Source: Sphingomonas sp. Leaf33 (GTDB taxonomy: Bacteria; Pseudomonadota; Alphaproteobacteria; Sphingomonadales; Sphingomonadaceae). Taken from it: a DNA stretch of 40,399 bases. Both the position numbers and the translations under genes were made by a program. The notes beneath the pieces were generated by a model. That model was not told the origin of the DNA, made no database searches, and saw only the letters and a program-made list of their open reading frames with translations. The DNA lies in contig NZ_LMLB01000009.1 of NCBI RefSeq assembly GCF_001421785.1, positions 1 to 40,399 of the forward strand, in the 5' to 3' direction. Positions 1-8,690 of the stretch are shown in pieces; within the stretch, counting starts at the first letter, position 1, and each line of letters begins with the position of its first letter.

Positions 1-3000
1 ACGTCCGATTGCTCGACCCGCTCGAACCCGTTGGCGTAGTGCGTGCTCTGGTGCCAGCCGCCGAATGTGCCCATGCCGCCGGTATGGAGATAGCCGAGCC
101 ATTCGTAGCTGGTGGTGGTGACCTCGCCCCCGAACGCGCGCGTCGAGGTGACGCGGCCCTGATGGTCGTAGTCGCTCGTCTCGCGCTCGTCCCAGCCGAG
201 ATGCGAGTTGGCGTGCCACAGCCGCTGGCCGAGCACGTCGTAGCCGTAGGAGTCCGACTGCTGGCTCGGACGGATCTGCAGGACCAGCCGGCCCGCCGCG
301 TCATACTGCATCACCGTCTTGCGGTCGTTCTCGTCGATCGCGTGGCGCTGGTCGCCGAACCGGTCGTAGCCGAAGCGCCTGACCCCGGTGTCGGGGTGGA
401 ACTCCGCGGTGACCAGCGCCTCCGCGCCACCGTAGCCGGTGCCCGCCAGCAGCTGGCGCGTCGTGCGGCGGCCGTTGGCGTCGTCCTGCCCGACCAGCCG
501 CCCGCCCGCGTCATAGTAGAAGCGCTCGATCGGGGTGTCGGTGTAGGTGCGCCCCGTCTCGTCGGTGATGGCGACCGCGGCGCGCTGCACCATCGTGCGG
601 CGGCCCATCGTGTTGTAGCCATAGTGCGTCGTCGCGCCCGTCGCGTCACGCTCCCACGCCAGCTCGCCGAACGGCGTGTAGCCCGCAGCGAGCTCCAGCG
701 TCTGCACCTGGCCCGCAGCCAGCTCCCGGGTCGGCAGCTTCGTCGCGACCTGCTGTCCCCGCCGGTCGTAGATCGCCATCGTCGCCGCGACTCCGTCGAC
801 ATAGGCCTGATCGATCGACGTCTGTCCCCAGTTCGACGCGATGTGCAGCGCTTGGTCGATGCCGGTGCCCGCGAGATCGTCGCGTTTCTGGTTCTCGAGC
901 GTAAGCGTCCGTCGTCCGTTCGCATCGCTTACGAAATAGCGCCACACGCCATCGCCCGAGTTGGTGCGCGCGAGATTGCCGAGCTTGTCGTAGGTGAAAT
1001 CCTCCTGCAGTCCGTTGATGCCGCGCTGCGCCACCTCGCCGAAGACGGTGTATCGGGTTTCCTGGACGTCGCCCTTGTTCCATCCGCCGTTGTGCCAGCC
1101 GGTCGCCTGGCTCTGGACGCGGCCGAGCGCGTCGCGGGTGTACATCACGCCTTCATGACTGATCGACCCGTCCGATCGATTGCGGTTCCAGGTCTGGAGC
1201 ACCTCGGCCCCGGCGATGTCCTGCCAATAGGTGAACACCGCGCCGGTCGTATCGGTCATGGTGTGGAGGCGCCCGCCCGCGCCATACCCGTAGCGGACGA
1301 TCCGCACGTCGCCGCCGCCTTGGCGGGTCTGCTCGGTACGGGTGAGGTCGCCCAACCCATTGTAGCGGTAGCCGAGCAGCGGTTGAGTCCAGACGCCGTC
1401 CTGGTCGTGATAGCCCGCGCGGGTCTCGTGCGCGAGGCGCCCTGCGGCGTCATACTCGTAGATCGTCGCCTCGCCGGTAGCCTCGGTGCGGCGAGTGACC
1501 TGGCCGAGACCGTTGTATTGGTAGCTGACGGTGGCGTCGCTCGACACGCCGTACAGATTGCCGTTGCCGTCCGTCGCATATGCGGCGACCCCGCGCCGAA
1601 TCTCCGACGTGCGGCGGCCCATCTTGTCGTGAGTGAAGTCGGTGACGCGGTCCTCCCCCGACAGGCTCGGATCGGTGATCCAGCCGACCCCGTAGCCAAG
1701 TGACCGGGCCGCCCAGCGCCGCTCGTGCCGAACATTGCCTTCCGCGTCGTAGAGCCAAGCGGTGATGAACCCCTCGGCATCGACCTGCCGGCTCCGGCGG
1801 CCGATCCGGTCATAGGTGGTGTAGACCGCATTGCCCATGCCATCGACGACGCGCAGCACGTTGCCCGCAGCGTCATAGTCATAGCTGGTCACGACGTCGT
1901 TGACGCCGGTCTGATACGTACTTCCATTCCAGAAGCCGGTGCGTACGCCGCGCACGATGCTCGACGTCATCCGGTTGAGACGGTCGTATGTGTAGTCGGT
2001 GACCCGATCCTCGGCGGTAGTGCCGGGATGGAGCGGGATGCCATCCGGGTTCGGGCTCTTCAGCGCCCAGCGGCGCTCATGCGTGAGGTTGCCGACCACG
2101 TCGTAGCGCCATGACACGAGGCCGCCGAGCGCATCGGCCTGCTCGGTCTTGCGGCCAAGCCTGTCGTAGAAGAACAGGGTCCGCGCGCCGCGCGCATCGG
2201 TGATCTCGACGAGGTTGCCGCGCCCGTCGTACCGCCGCCGCTCGATCGGCTGGGTCGGACCCTGGACGTTGTAACCGCCCTGATCGACCCAGCGCACCGC
2301 GTCACCACGCGTCTCCACCAACCGGTTCGCCTTGTCATAGGCGTAGCTCGTGATGCGCTGCTCCGGCAGCCCCGACGCCTCGACCCGCCGGATCATGTTG
2401 CCGCGCGCATCATATTCGAAGCGGGCGACGGTGCCGCCGGTCAGCGTCGGCTCGGCCACGGTTGGTGCAGGACGGCGCCCCTCGGCGATACCCGAGTCAC
2501 GATAATGATCGAGCGGGTTGATCCCCGCTGCTGCTATGTCGCCATTGGTGTCGAGGTAATAGCGGGTGTTGAAGGAGGCGTTGGGATTGCGCCGCTCGCG
2601 CCAGCCATGATTTTGCCAGTGATTGAGCAGTCCGTTGTCGTCGAGGCCTGCCAAGTCGGTGTTGGCCGCACGGTAATAGGCGGCATCGAACCTGCCCGCC
2701 GGGCTGCCGACCAGGACCATGGTCGTGCTCGCCGCCTCGCCTGCCGGGCGACGCCCCTCGCGGATGCCGTCGTTACGATAATGGTCGAGCGGGTTGATCC
2801 CCGCCGCTGCAATGTCGCCATTGGCGTCGAGATAATAGGCCGTGTTGAAAAAAGCGTTGGGATTGCGCCGCTCACGCCAGCCCGATTGCTGCCAGTGCGA
2901 CAGCGCCTCTGCATCGCTCATCCCGGCGAGGTCGCTATATGCCGCACGATAATAGGCCGGATCCAAGCGAGTGATCGATGCCTCGCGCGCGACGGTGCCG

Positions 3001-6000
3001 CCCGACGCATCGATGCTGCTTGCAGGGGTGATCTCCGCGATCATCATGCCGCGTCGATCGAAGACGCGGCGGGTAATGCCACCGGCCTTGTTCTGGTCCT
3101 GCACGGCGCTGCCGAACGCGTCATACCAGCGCTGCTCGGCATAGCCCTCGGCGTCCCAGCTGATCGTCGCGCGGCCGAGCTTGTCGTACTGGAAGCGGGT
3201 GATGGCGTCGGCGTCGTGGCCCTGGACGTTGGGGAAATCACTACCCACCGTGTAGCTCTGGTTCACGCGCCGGGTTACGCTGGCGACCTCGCCGAACACG
3301 GTATAGCTTGTCTCTGTGACGTAGTTCTCGGCATCTCGTACCGCGACGACTCGGCCGCCCTTGTCATAATAGCTCCACGTCACCGACCCGCGCGCGTCGG
3401 TTTCGCGCACCCGATTGCCGAGCGCGTCGTAGCCGTAGCTCGTCACCCCGCCATTGGCATCGGTGACGGTGACGAGCTGACCGGCGCGATCATAGCCGTT
3501 GGTCGTCGTGCGGCCACCCGCATCGGTGGTCGTGACGAGGTTGCCGCGCCCGTCATAAGCGTAATGGGTCGCCATCTGGTCACCCGACCACATCGCGTCG
3601 TAGCGGGTGACCTCGCGCCCCGCCGCGTCGTAGAGGTGGTGGACCCGCGACTCCTCGGCCAAGCCCGCGGCTGTGATCTCCCAGGCGAGCGTGCCGTTCG
3701 CCCAGTGCACAAATTCCTTGGTAACGCCGTTGCTGTCGGTCACCCGATACAGCCCCCCGTCGGCGTTGTAGCCATAGGTGGTCCCCGCCCAGTCGCCACG
3801 GACATTGCCGGCGACGGTGTCGATGGTCCACGCGTCGGTCGCGCCGACTGGTTCGTTCCAACGGACGGCGAAGATCAGCCGCCCTTCGGCATCGTAGTCG
3901 TTGCGGGTGACGAACCCCTCGCCATCGACGACGAAGCGCAACTGACCCGAGGCGCTGTAATAATTGCGGGTGATGCGGTTGGTCGGGTCGCCGATGGCCG
4001 CGCTCTGCCATGCGTGCATCCCGCCCTCGTCAGGCAGCGCACCAACCGCGCGGCGCTGGACATAGTCGACCTTGCGGACGACGTTGCCCATGACGTCGTA
4101 ACGATAACCGGTGACCGCGCCCTCCGCGTCGATCGCGTAGATCAGCCGGTCGGCGCCATCGTAAACGCCTTGACTGGTGCGGTTGCCGCCATGCCCCGAC
4201 AACCCGGCGTTGGCGATCGCTTGGCGCATGCTGTCGACCGTGTAGCTGCCCAGCGTCGCGATGCTGCCGGCGTATCGGATGGTCTGGCGGACCGGCCCGA
4301 ACGCGCTCCACTTCCAGCCTTCATATTCGTAGCCGTACTCGATAACGCGACCCGACGCGTCGATCTCGTAGCGCAGGTGCCCCTGATTGTCGTAGACCCA
4401 GCGCGTCACCGCGTCGGCGGGATTGCTGCCGACACTGCCGACGAGTTGTGCGAAGCTGCCCGCGCTGCGCAGATGCTCGGGGACGAGATTGCCGTAGTGC
4501 ACCGCCTCGACCTTCTCGCCGATCGCGTCCCAGCCGGTCCGCGACAGCCGCCCCTCGCCGTCGAGCGTGCCGACCAGCCGCCCGGCCCGGTCGTAGAAGC
4601 GGCGCTCGACGCTGTCCGCACCGCTCGGCGGCGGGCCCTGGACCGTCGATGGTGCGGTCGCCTTGAATGCGTCGATCCGCCAGCCTTCGAGCTTGTTGGC
4701 ATAGGCGGTGGTGCGTACCAGCCAGTCGGACGCATCATATTCGAAGATCGTCGCCGACCCGTCGCCACCGATGGTCTCGACGAGCCGCCCGCCCGCGTCG
4801 TAGACGTTCCACAGCCAGATGTCCTGGCTGTGCGCGGGCGGGCGCAGATTTGCGACCTCCGGGCTTTGGCTGGCGTCGAACGCAGCGTCACTCTGCCAAC
4901 CCCCCACGAGGTGGGTGTAGCGGACCGTTCCCACCAGCCGGTCGGCGGCGTCGTAACGATACTCGGTCATCCAGCCGTTACGGTTAAGCTCGGCGACCTT
5001 GCGGTTCAGCCGATCGTAGACATGAGCCGTCGACAGCCCGGTCGCGTCCGTTTTCACGCGCAGCCGGCCGAGGCTGTCATAGGCATACGAGGCGGTGCCG
5101 CCGGCATGATAATGACCGCCGGTCGCCTCGGCGACCAGCTCGCCCGCGCGGTTGTAGGTCGAGGTCGTGACTATCCCGCTCGCCAGCGTCACCACCGTGC
5201 GCTGCGCGGCGTCCTGAAAGGCGATCCGCGTGGTCGCACCCGCTGCGTCGGTCGACGCGACGACGCGACCGAGCCCATCATAGACAAAGGTCTCCGTGTT
5301 CTTGCCCGCATCGACCCGGCTGAGTATCTGCCCCGACTGGTCGCGTGTGAAGTAACGGTGCGTGTAGCCGTTGTGGGTGTGCCACGATCCGTCCGCGCCC
5401 GTCGCGCCGTAAACGACCTCCTGGATCACGTTGCCGCGACCGTCGAGCGAAGTGGAGGTGACGTGTACCGAACTCTTGTCGACCTGCGCCTTCCATTGGT
5501 CAATGCTGCCAAGATCGAGCGCCTGAGTGGCAGGCCAGCCGGTCTTGTCGTAGCGGACGCTCGCGAAACGGCCGGTCGCATAGTGCTGGCCGGCCCCGTC
5601 GTTGACAAACTCCGTCACCCCGCCCTCGGCGTCGACGACGTAGCGGAGGTTGCCGTTGCCGTCGTAGGCGAAACGCGTCGTGGCGGGCCGCGTACCTTCA
5701 CGCACGCTGCCGAAGCTTGGGAAGGTCGTCTGCCCCGGCGCGGCGGTGGTCACACTCGGCTGCACCATCAGGAAATTGCCGCTGCCCGCCTCCGAGCTGT
5801 AGCAATAGACTTCAAGTCGCGCCCGCACCGCGCTAGCGGGCACTCCCACGAAATTGCCGACCTTAGTGTTATAGCTCTGCGGGCCGTATACGGTGCCGAT
5901 GTGTGCCCCGCCGACATAGTTGCCGGCGGCGTCGAGGAAATGGACCGATACGTCCATGTGCTCGATTGAGCCGTTCGCCTCGACGCCGGTCTGTACCGCC

Positions 6001-7430
6001 AGGCGCTCGCCGCCGGCGACATCGAACCAGTCTGCCCCACCGGTCGATATCGAGATGACCTGACCCGGCGCAGTCGCATTGAAATAGCCTTTGACAAAGG
6101 CACCGCCTGCCCGATATCCCGCATCAGGCACGCCGGTCGCGCGAATATTGTTCGGGTCGTAGCCATAGTTCCAGCCCGTCGATCCGGCCTGCATCGCCGC
6201 GAAGTGGACCCGGTTGGCGTCGATCGTTTCGGTGAGCACGCGATTTCCCGCGTCGTAGGTCCGGACCGTCACCGTGCCGTCCGGGTCGGACTTCGCGATC
6301 AGGTTACCGCGCTCGTCATAGGCAAAGTGGGTGATCGCGCCGGCACCATCGCGCGTCTCGACCACATCCCCGCGACCGTTGTAGCTGAACGCCAGCGTCT
6401 GCGCGGGCTCGCCGTTGGCCGGCGGCGGCGTGGTGATCTGGACCAGTTGCCCGGCGCCATCGAACGATAGCGCGGTCGTCTGCCCTTGCGGATCGGTGAC
6501 GTTGGTGTAGCCGGCGCCGTAGCCGATCGATGTAGTGCGCACGACGCCGTCGACGGCGGTCTGGGACAGGCCGGTAACGCGGTTGTTTGCGTCGTAGCCG
6601 ATGTCGAGCCGGCTGCCGTCGGTCTGGGTAATCGACGCCACCAGCTTCGAGGCGCCGTGGTAGGTATAGCTGGTGAGGTAGCGGTTCCCGTCCCAGGTGC
6701 CGTTGTCCTCCGGGGTAAGATCGACCGCGACATTGGCGAGGCGATTATAGCCGTCATATTCGTAGCGGACGCGGGTCAGTTGCCGCCAGGTACCGCCGTC
6801 GTTGTAGATCGTAGTGATCTCGGCGAGGTTGTTGCCCGACCAGGTGTAATGGATTCGCTCCCCGTTCGCAGTGGTGACATCGATCAGCTTGTCGCCGGCA
6901 TAGGCGTACATCAGCGTATTGCCGTTCGTGTCGGTCAACTGGCTGATATGGTTATTGGGCCCGTTATAGATTTCGACGACCCGAGAATCGCCGTCGGTCC
7001 AGCGCCAGCTGCCGTCGTAGGTGATCCGATCATAGCTGCCCGCACCGTCGGTGCCGACGTAGCTCACCCCGTCGAAGGTGTAGGTGGAGCGCGAGCCGTC
7101 GCCCGCGATGCGCTTGACCGAACTACCCCAAGTGTTGGCCTGACCGATCAGATCGAAGATCCGACGCTGCGTGCTTTGACGCCAATTGTCGCCATTGTCG
7201 TCGCAGAGATCGCCGAGGCTGTTATAGGTGCGCGATACAGCAGCGTCGGGGCCACGACCGACCAGATACTCGTCTTGGCGGCTGATCACCAGATTACCGT
7301 TGGCGGCATTGAGCGTCACCTGCTCGCCCGTCTGCCCCATAACGCCCGAACCCAGCAGCCCCGCCCCGCCCAGGACGTTGCCTGAGCCGCGTTCGAAGCC
7401 CGTGCCCGCACCGGTAAATATCGATACCAT
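1..7430 (-). CDS. Giant RHS/YD-repeat protein (C-terminus outside window)
   Basis: The reverse strand is open in one frame from an ATG at 7430 to the window edge, about 2,476 codons without a stop. Dozens of YD/RHS motifs (for example YDAAGRLVG, YDRLGRKTE, FAYDERGNLIAKSD) identify an RHS-family protein, which folds into a beta-shell often ending in a variable effector domain; that end is not visible. The N-terminus (MVSIFTGAGTGFERGSGNV) has no signal peptide. Around residues 430-575 the YD repeats are interrupted by a segment with the feel of a beta-sandwich carbohydrate-binding module. Around residues 1487-1655 two copies of a YYRAA...NPLDHYR domain are inserted. A GGGGA lies 8 nt before the ATG. 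It is divergent from fliQ. The family is certain. The function (toxin, adhesin, wall-associated) is unknown. Confidence 0.93.
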   Translation of the reverse strand, partial: MVSIFTGAGTGFERGSGNVLGGAGLLGSGVMGQTGEQVTLNAANGNLVISRQDEYLVGRGPDAAVSRTYNSLGDLCDDNGDNWRQSTQRRIFDLIGQANTWGSSVKRIAGDGSRSTYTFDGVSYVGTDGAGSYDRITYDGSWRWTDGDSRVVEIYNGPNNHISQLTDTNGNTLMYAYAGDKLIDVTTANGERIHYTWSGNNLAEITTIYNDGGTWRQLTRVRYEYDGYNRLANVAVDLTPEDNGTWDGNRYLTSYTYHGASKLVASITQTDGSRLDIGYDANNRVTGLSQTAVDGVVRTTSIGYGAGYTNVTDPQGQTTALSFDGAGQLVQITTPPPANGEPAQTLAFSYNGRGDVVETRDGAGAITHFAYDERGNLIAKSDPDGTVTVRTYDAGNRVLTETIDANRVHFAAMQAGSTGWNYGYDPNNIRATGVPDAGYRAGGAFVKGYFNATAPGQVISISTGGADWFDVAGGERLAVQTGVEANGSIEHMDVSVHFLDAAGNYVGGAHIGTVYGPQSYNTKVGNFVGVPASAVRARLEVYCYSSEAGSGNFLMVQPSVTTAAPGQTTFPSFGSVREGTRPATTRFAYDGNGNLRYVVDAEGGVTEFVNDGAGQHYATGRFASVRYDKTGWPATQALDLGSIDQWKAQVDKSSVHVTSTSLDGRGNVIQEVVYGATGADGSWHTHNGYTHRYFTRDQSGQILSRVDAGKNTETFVYDGLGRVVASTDAAGATTRIAFQDAAQRTVVTLASGIVTTSTYNRAGELVAEATGGHYHAGGTASYAYDSLGRLRVKTDATGLSTAHVYDRLNRKVAELNRNGWMTEYRYDAADRLVGTVRYTHLVGGWQSDAAFDASQSPEVANLRPPAHSQDIWLWNVYDAGGRLVETIGGDGSATIFEYDASDWLVRTTAYANKLEGWRIDAFKATAPSTVQGPPPSGADSVERRFYDRAGRLVGTLDGEGRLSRTGWDAIGEKVEAVHYGNLVPEHLRSAGSFAQLVGSVGSNPADAVTRWVYDNQGHLRYEIDASGRVIEYGYEYEGWKWSAFGPVRQTIRYAGSIATLGSYTVDSMRQAIANAGLSGHGGNRTSQGVYDGADRLIYAIDAEGAVTGYRYDVMGNVVRKVDYVQRRAVGALPDEGGMHAWQSAAIGDPTNRITRNYYSASGQLRFVVDGEGFVTRNDYDAEGRLIFAVRWNEPVGATDAWTIDTVAGNVRGDWAGTTYGYNADGGLYRVTDSNGVTKEFVHWANGTLAWEITAAGLAEESRVHHLYDAAGREVTRYDAMWSGDQMATHYAYDGRGNLVTTTDAGGRTTTNGYDRAGQLVTVTDANGGVTSYGYDALGNRVRETDARGSVTWSYYDKGGRVVAVRDAENYVTETSYTVFGEVASVTRRVNQSYTVGSDFPNVQGHDADAITRFQYDKLGRATISWDAEGYAEQRWYDAFGSAVQDQNKAGGITRRVFDRRGMMIAEITPASSIDASGGTVAREASITRLDPAYYRAAYSDLAGMSDAEALSHWQQSGWRERRNPNAFFNTAYYLDANGDIAAAGINPLDHYRNDGIREGRRPAGEAASTTMVLVGSPAGRFDAAYYRAANTDLAGLDDNGLLNHWQNHGWRERRNPNASFNTRYYLDTNGDIAAAGINPLDHYRDSGIAEGRRPAPTVAEPTLTGGTVARFEYDARGNMIRRVEASGLPEQRITSYAYDKANRLVETRGDAVRWVDQGGYNVQGPTQPIERRRYDGRGNLVEITDARGARTLFFYDRLGRKTEQADALGGLVSWRYDVVGNLTHERRWALKSPNPDGIPLHPGTTAEDRVTDYTYDRLNRMTSSIVRGVRTGFWNGSTYQTGVNDVVTSYDYDAAGNVLRVVDGMGNAVYTTYDRIGRRSRQVDAEGFITAWLYDAEGNVRHERRWAARSLGYGVGWITDPSLSGEDRVTDFTHDKMGRRTSEIRRGVAAYATDGNGNLYGVSSDATVSYQYNGLGQVTRRTEATGEATIYEYDAAGRLAHETRAGYHDQDGVWTQPLLGYRYNGLGDLTRTEQTRQGGGDVRIVRYGYGAGGRLHTMTDTTGAVFTYWQDIAGAEVLQTWNRNRSDGSISHEGVMYTRDALGRVQSQATGWHNGGWNKGDVQETRYTVFGEVAQRGINGLQEDFTYDKLGNLARTNSGDGVWRYFVSDANGRRTLTLENQKRDDLAGTGIDQALHIASNWGQTSIDQAYVDGVAATMAIYDRRGQQVATKLPTRELAAGQVQTLELAAGYTPFGELAWERDATGATTHYGYNTMGRRTMVQRAAVAITDETGRTYTDTPIERFYYDAGGRLVGQDDANGRRTTRQLLAGTGYGGAEALVTAEFHPDTGVRRFGYDRFGDQRHAIDENDRKTVMQYDAAGRLVLQIRPSQQSDSYGYDVLGQRLWHANSHLGWDERETSDYDHQGRVTSTRAFGGEVTTTSYEWLGYLHTGGMGTFGGWHQSTHYANGFERVEQSD
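2465..2693 (-). repeat. Second copy of the ~74-aa domain repeat inside the RHS gene
   Basis: The segment starts RFDAAYYRAANTDLAG and ends NPLDHYRDSGIAEGRRP. It is highly similar to the copy at 2744-2966 in both DNA and protein. The core GDIAAAGINPLDHYR is identical in the two copies, which suggests a fairly recent tandem duplication within the gene. Confidence 0.85.
2744..2966 (-). repeat. First copy of a ~74-aa domain repeat inside the RHS gene
   Basis: The encoded segment starts LDPAYYRAAYSDLAG and ends NPLDHYRNDGIREGRRP. It has two half-units: an AYYRAA/WREGRNP-like half (here WRERRNPNAFF) and a YYLDANGDIAAAGINPLDHYR half. Such tandem motifs occur in large secreted alphaproteobacterial proteins next to calcium-binding repeats. 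The copy is separated from the second copy by about 17 residues. Confidence 0.85.
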
Positions 7431-7502
7431 ATAACGCGTCCCCACATCCCAGCGGGGGCGGCGTTCCGCCACTACCCGCAAAAACTAGTCGGGGCGAAAA
7501 CG

Positions 7503-7516
7503 CATCTATTTAGATG
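7503..7516. promoter_or_regulatory. Candidate operator palindrome between the RHS gene and fliQ
   Basis: CATCTA-TT-TAGATG is a perfect 6-bp inverted repeat with a 2-nt spacer, within an A/T-rich patch of the 207-bp region (7431-7637) that separates the divergent RHS and fliQ starts. It lies about 73 bp upstream of the RHS ATG and about 120 bp upstream of fliQ. I see no convincing -35/-10 pair in the region. A regulator binding site is inference from symmetry and position only. Confidence 0.3.
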
Positions 7517-7637
7517 ATTATTTTGCGCGTGCTGGAACCGTCCGCCGCAAAGTCGATTGCGCCGCGTCGGCGTCAGGCTATGGTTAATGCTGGCGGCGAT
7601 CCGGGGGGCTCGAATCCAATCGCGAAGTGGGGGATCA

Positions 7638-7907
7638 ATGGAAGCCGATAGGGCGCTGAACCTGCTCGACGACATGCTGTGGCAGTCGTTGATGGTCGCC
7701 GGGCCGATCCTGATCGCGACGCTGGTCATCGGCGTCGTCATCAGCGTCTTCCAGGTCGCGACGCAGATCCAGGAGGCGACACTCAGCTACGTGCCCAAGA
7801 TCCTGGTCGCGGCGGGCCTGTTGATCGTGCTCGGGCCATGGATGATGACCCGGCTCACCGACTTCGCGCGAGGGCTCTACCTTGCGATCCCGACCCTTGT
7901 GAACTGA
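7638..7907 (+). CDS. fliQ: Flagellar export gate protein FliQ
   Basis: This 89-aa protein with two hydrophobic helices (residues about 16-38 and 53-72) matches the size and pattern of FliQ, a membrane part of the FliPQR export gate. The start MEADRALNLLDDMLWQSL follows a strong GGGGGA at 7629-7634. In-frame ATGs further upstream would add residues unlike FliQ, so 7638 is chosen. It is the first gene of the plus-strand export operon, 15 nt before fliR. Its core (VFQVATQIQEATLSYVPK) is typical of the family. Confidence 0.93.
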   Translation: MEADRALNLLDDMLWQSLMVAGPILIATLVIGVVISVFQVATQIQEATLSYVPKILVAAGLLIVLGPWMMTRLTDFARGLYLAIPTLVN

Positions 7908-7922
7908 CGACAGGACGGGGGA

Positions 7923-8690
7923 ATGGACGCGCTGGTGGCCCAGGCGGTGGCGACGCTCCTGCTGACGCTTCGCATCGCGCCGACGCTCGCCTTCGCCCAG
8001 CCTTTCACCCTGATCCGTATTCCCGTCCTGATCAGGATCGCGCTGGCGATCGCGCTTGCCGGCTGGCTGGTCGCGGCAAACGCCGCATCGACCTGGCGCG
8101 CGCCGCTGCCCGCTGGCGGCATCTTGGCGATCGCCGGTGGCGAGCTGCTTCTCGGCATCGCGCTTGCCCTCGCCCTCCAACTCGCCTTTGCCGCCCTCCT
8201 CGTCGCCGGGCGGACGATCGACATCCAGGCGGGATACGGCCTGGCCGTGCTCGTCGATCCCTCGACCAGGGCGCAATTGCCGCTGGTCGGCACCGTCCTC
8301 GCGTATGCCGCGGGTGCGATCTTCTTTGCGACCCAAGGCCCTGCGCGACTGCTCGCCATCTGGTCCGCTTCGGTCCGCCGGACGCCGATGGGCAGCGCGC
8401 TGGGAACCGCGGACCCGCAGGTCCTGATCGGCTACGTCTCGGGCGTCTTCCTGCTCGCCATCGGACTTGCCGGGCTGGTGCTGGTCGTGCTGCTCATCCT
8501 CGACCTCGCGATCGCATTCATGTCGCGCACCCTACCCCAGATGAATGTGCTGCTCCTGGGATTCCAGGTGAAGACGCTGGCGACGATGATCATGCTGCCG
8601 ATCGCGCTCGCGCTGTCGGGATCGCTGTTTGCGACCATCCTCGAATATGCGTTCGACACCATGGGTGCGCTGAGCGGCGGGGGCAGCTGA
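7923..8690 (+). CDS. fliR: Flagellar export gate protein FliR
   Basis: The 255-aa polytopic membrane protein has the usual FliR length and six or so hydrophobic segments. It sits between fliQ and flhB as in many flagellar operons. FliR forms the export gate with FliP and FliQ. The motif FMSRTLPQMNVLLLGF near residues 200-215 is family-typical (conserved P-Q-M-N-V). The start is preceded by GGACGGGGGA. Its TGA overlaps the flhB ATG by one base (TGATG), implying translational coupling. Confidence 0.93.
   Translation: MDALVAQAVATLLLTLRIAPTLAFAQPFTLIRIPVLIRIALAIALAGWLVAANAASTWRAPLPAGGILAIAGGELLLGIALALALQLAFAALLVAGRTIDIQAGYGLAVLVDPSTRAQLPLVGTVLAYAAGAIFFATQGPARLLAIWSASVRRTPMGSALGTADPQVLIGYVSGVFLLAIGLAGLVLVVLLILDLAIAFMSRTLPQMNVLLLGFQVKTLATMIMLPIALALSGSLFATILEYAFDTMGALSGGGS

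Noticed and set aside
9..1703. Long plus-strand frame of 564 codons
   Set aside because: It is antisense to the RHS gene; the minus strand carries unmistakable YD repeats across the whole stretch.
2505..5969. Plus-strand frame of 1,154 codons
   Set aside because: It is also antisense to RHS coding. Repeated GC-rich codons in the real frame keep the opposite frame open; the translation has no recognisable domain.
7679..8689. Upstream extension of the flhB frame
   Set aside because: It overlaps fliQ/fliR entirely; FlhB's conserved N-terminus starts at 8690.
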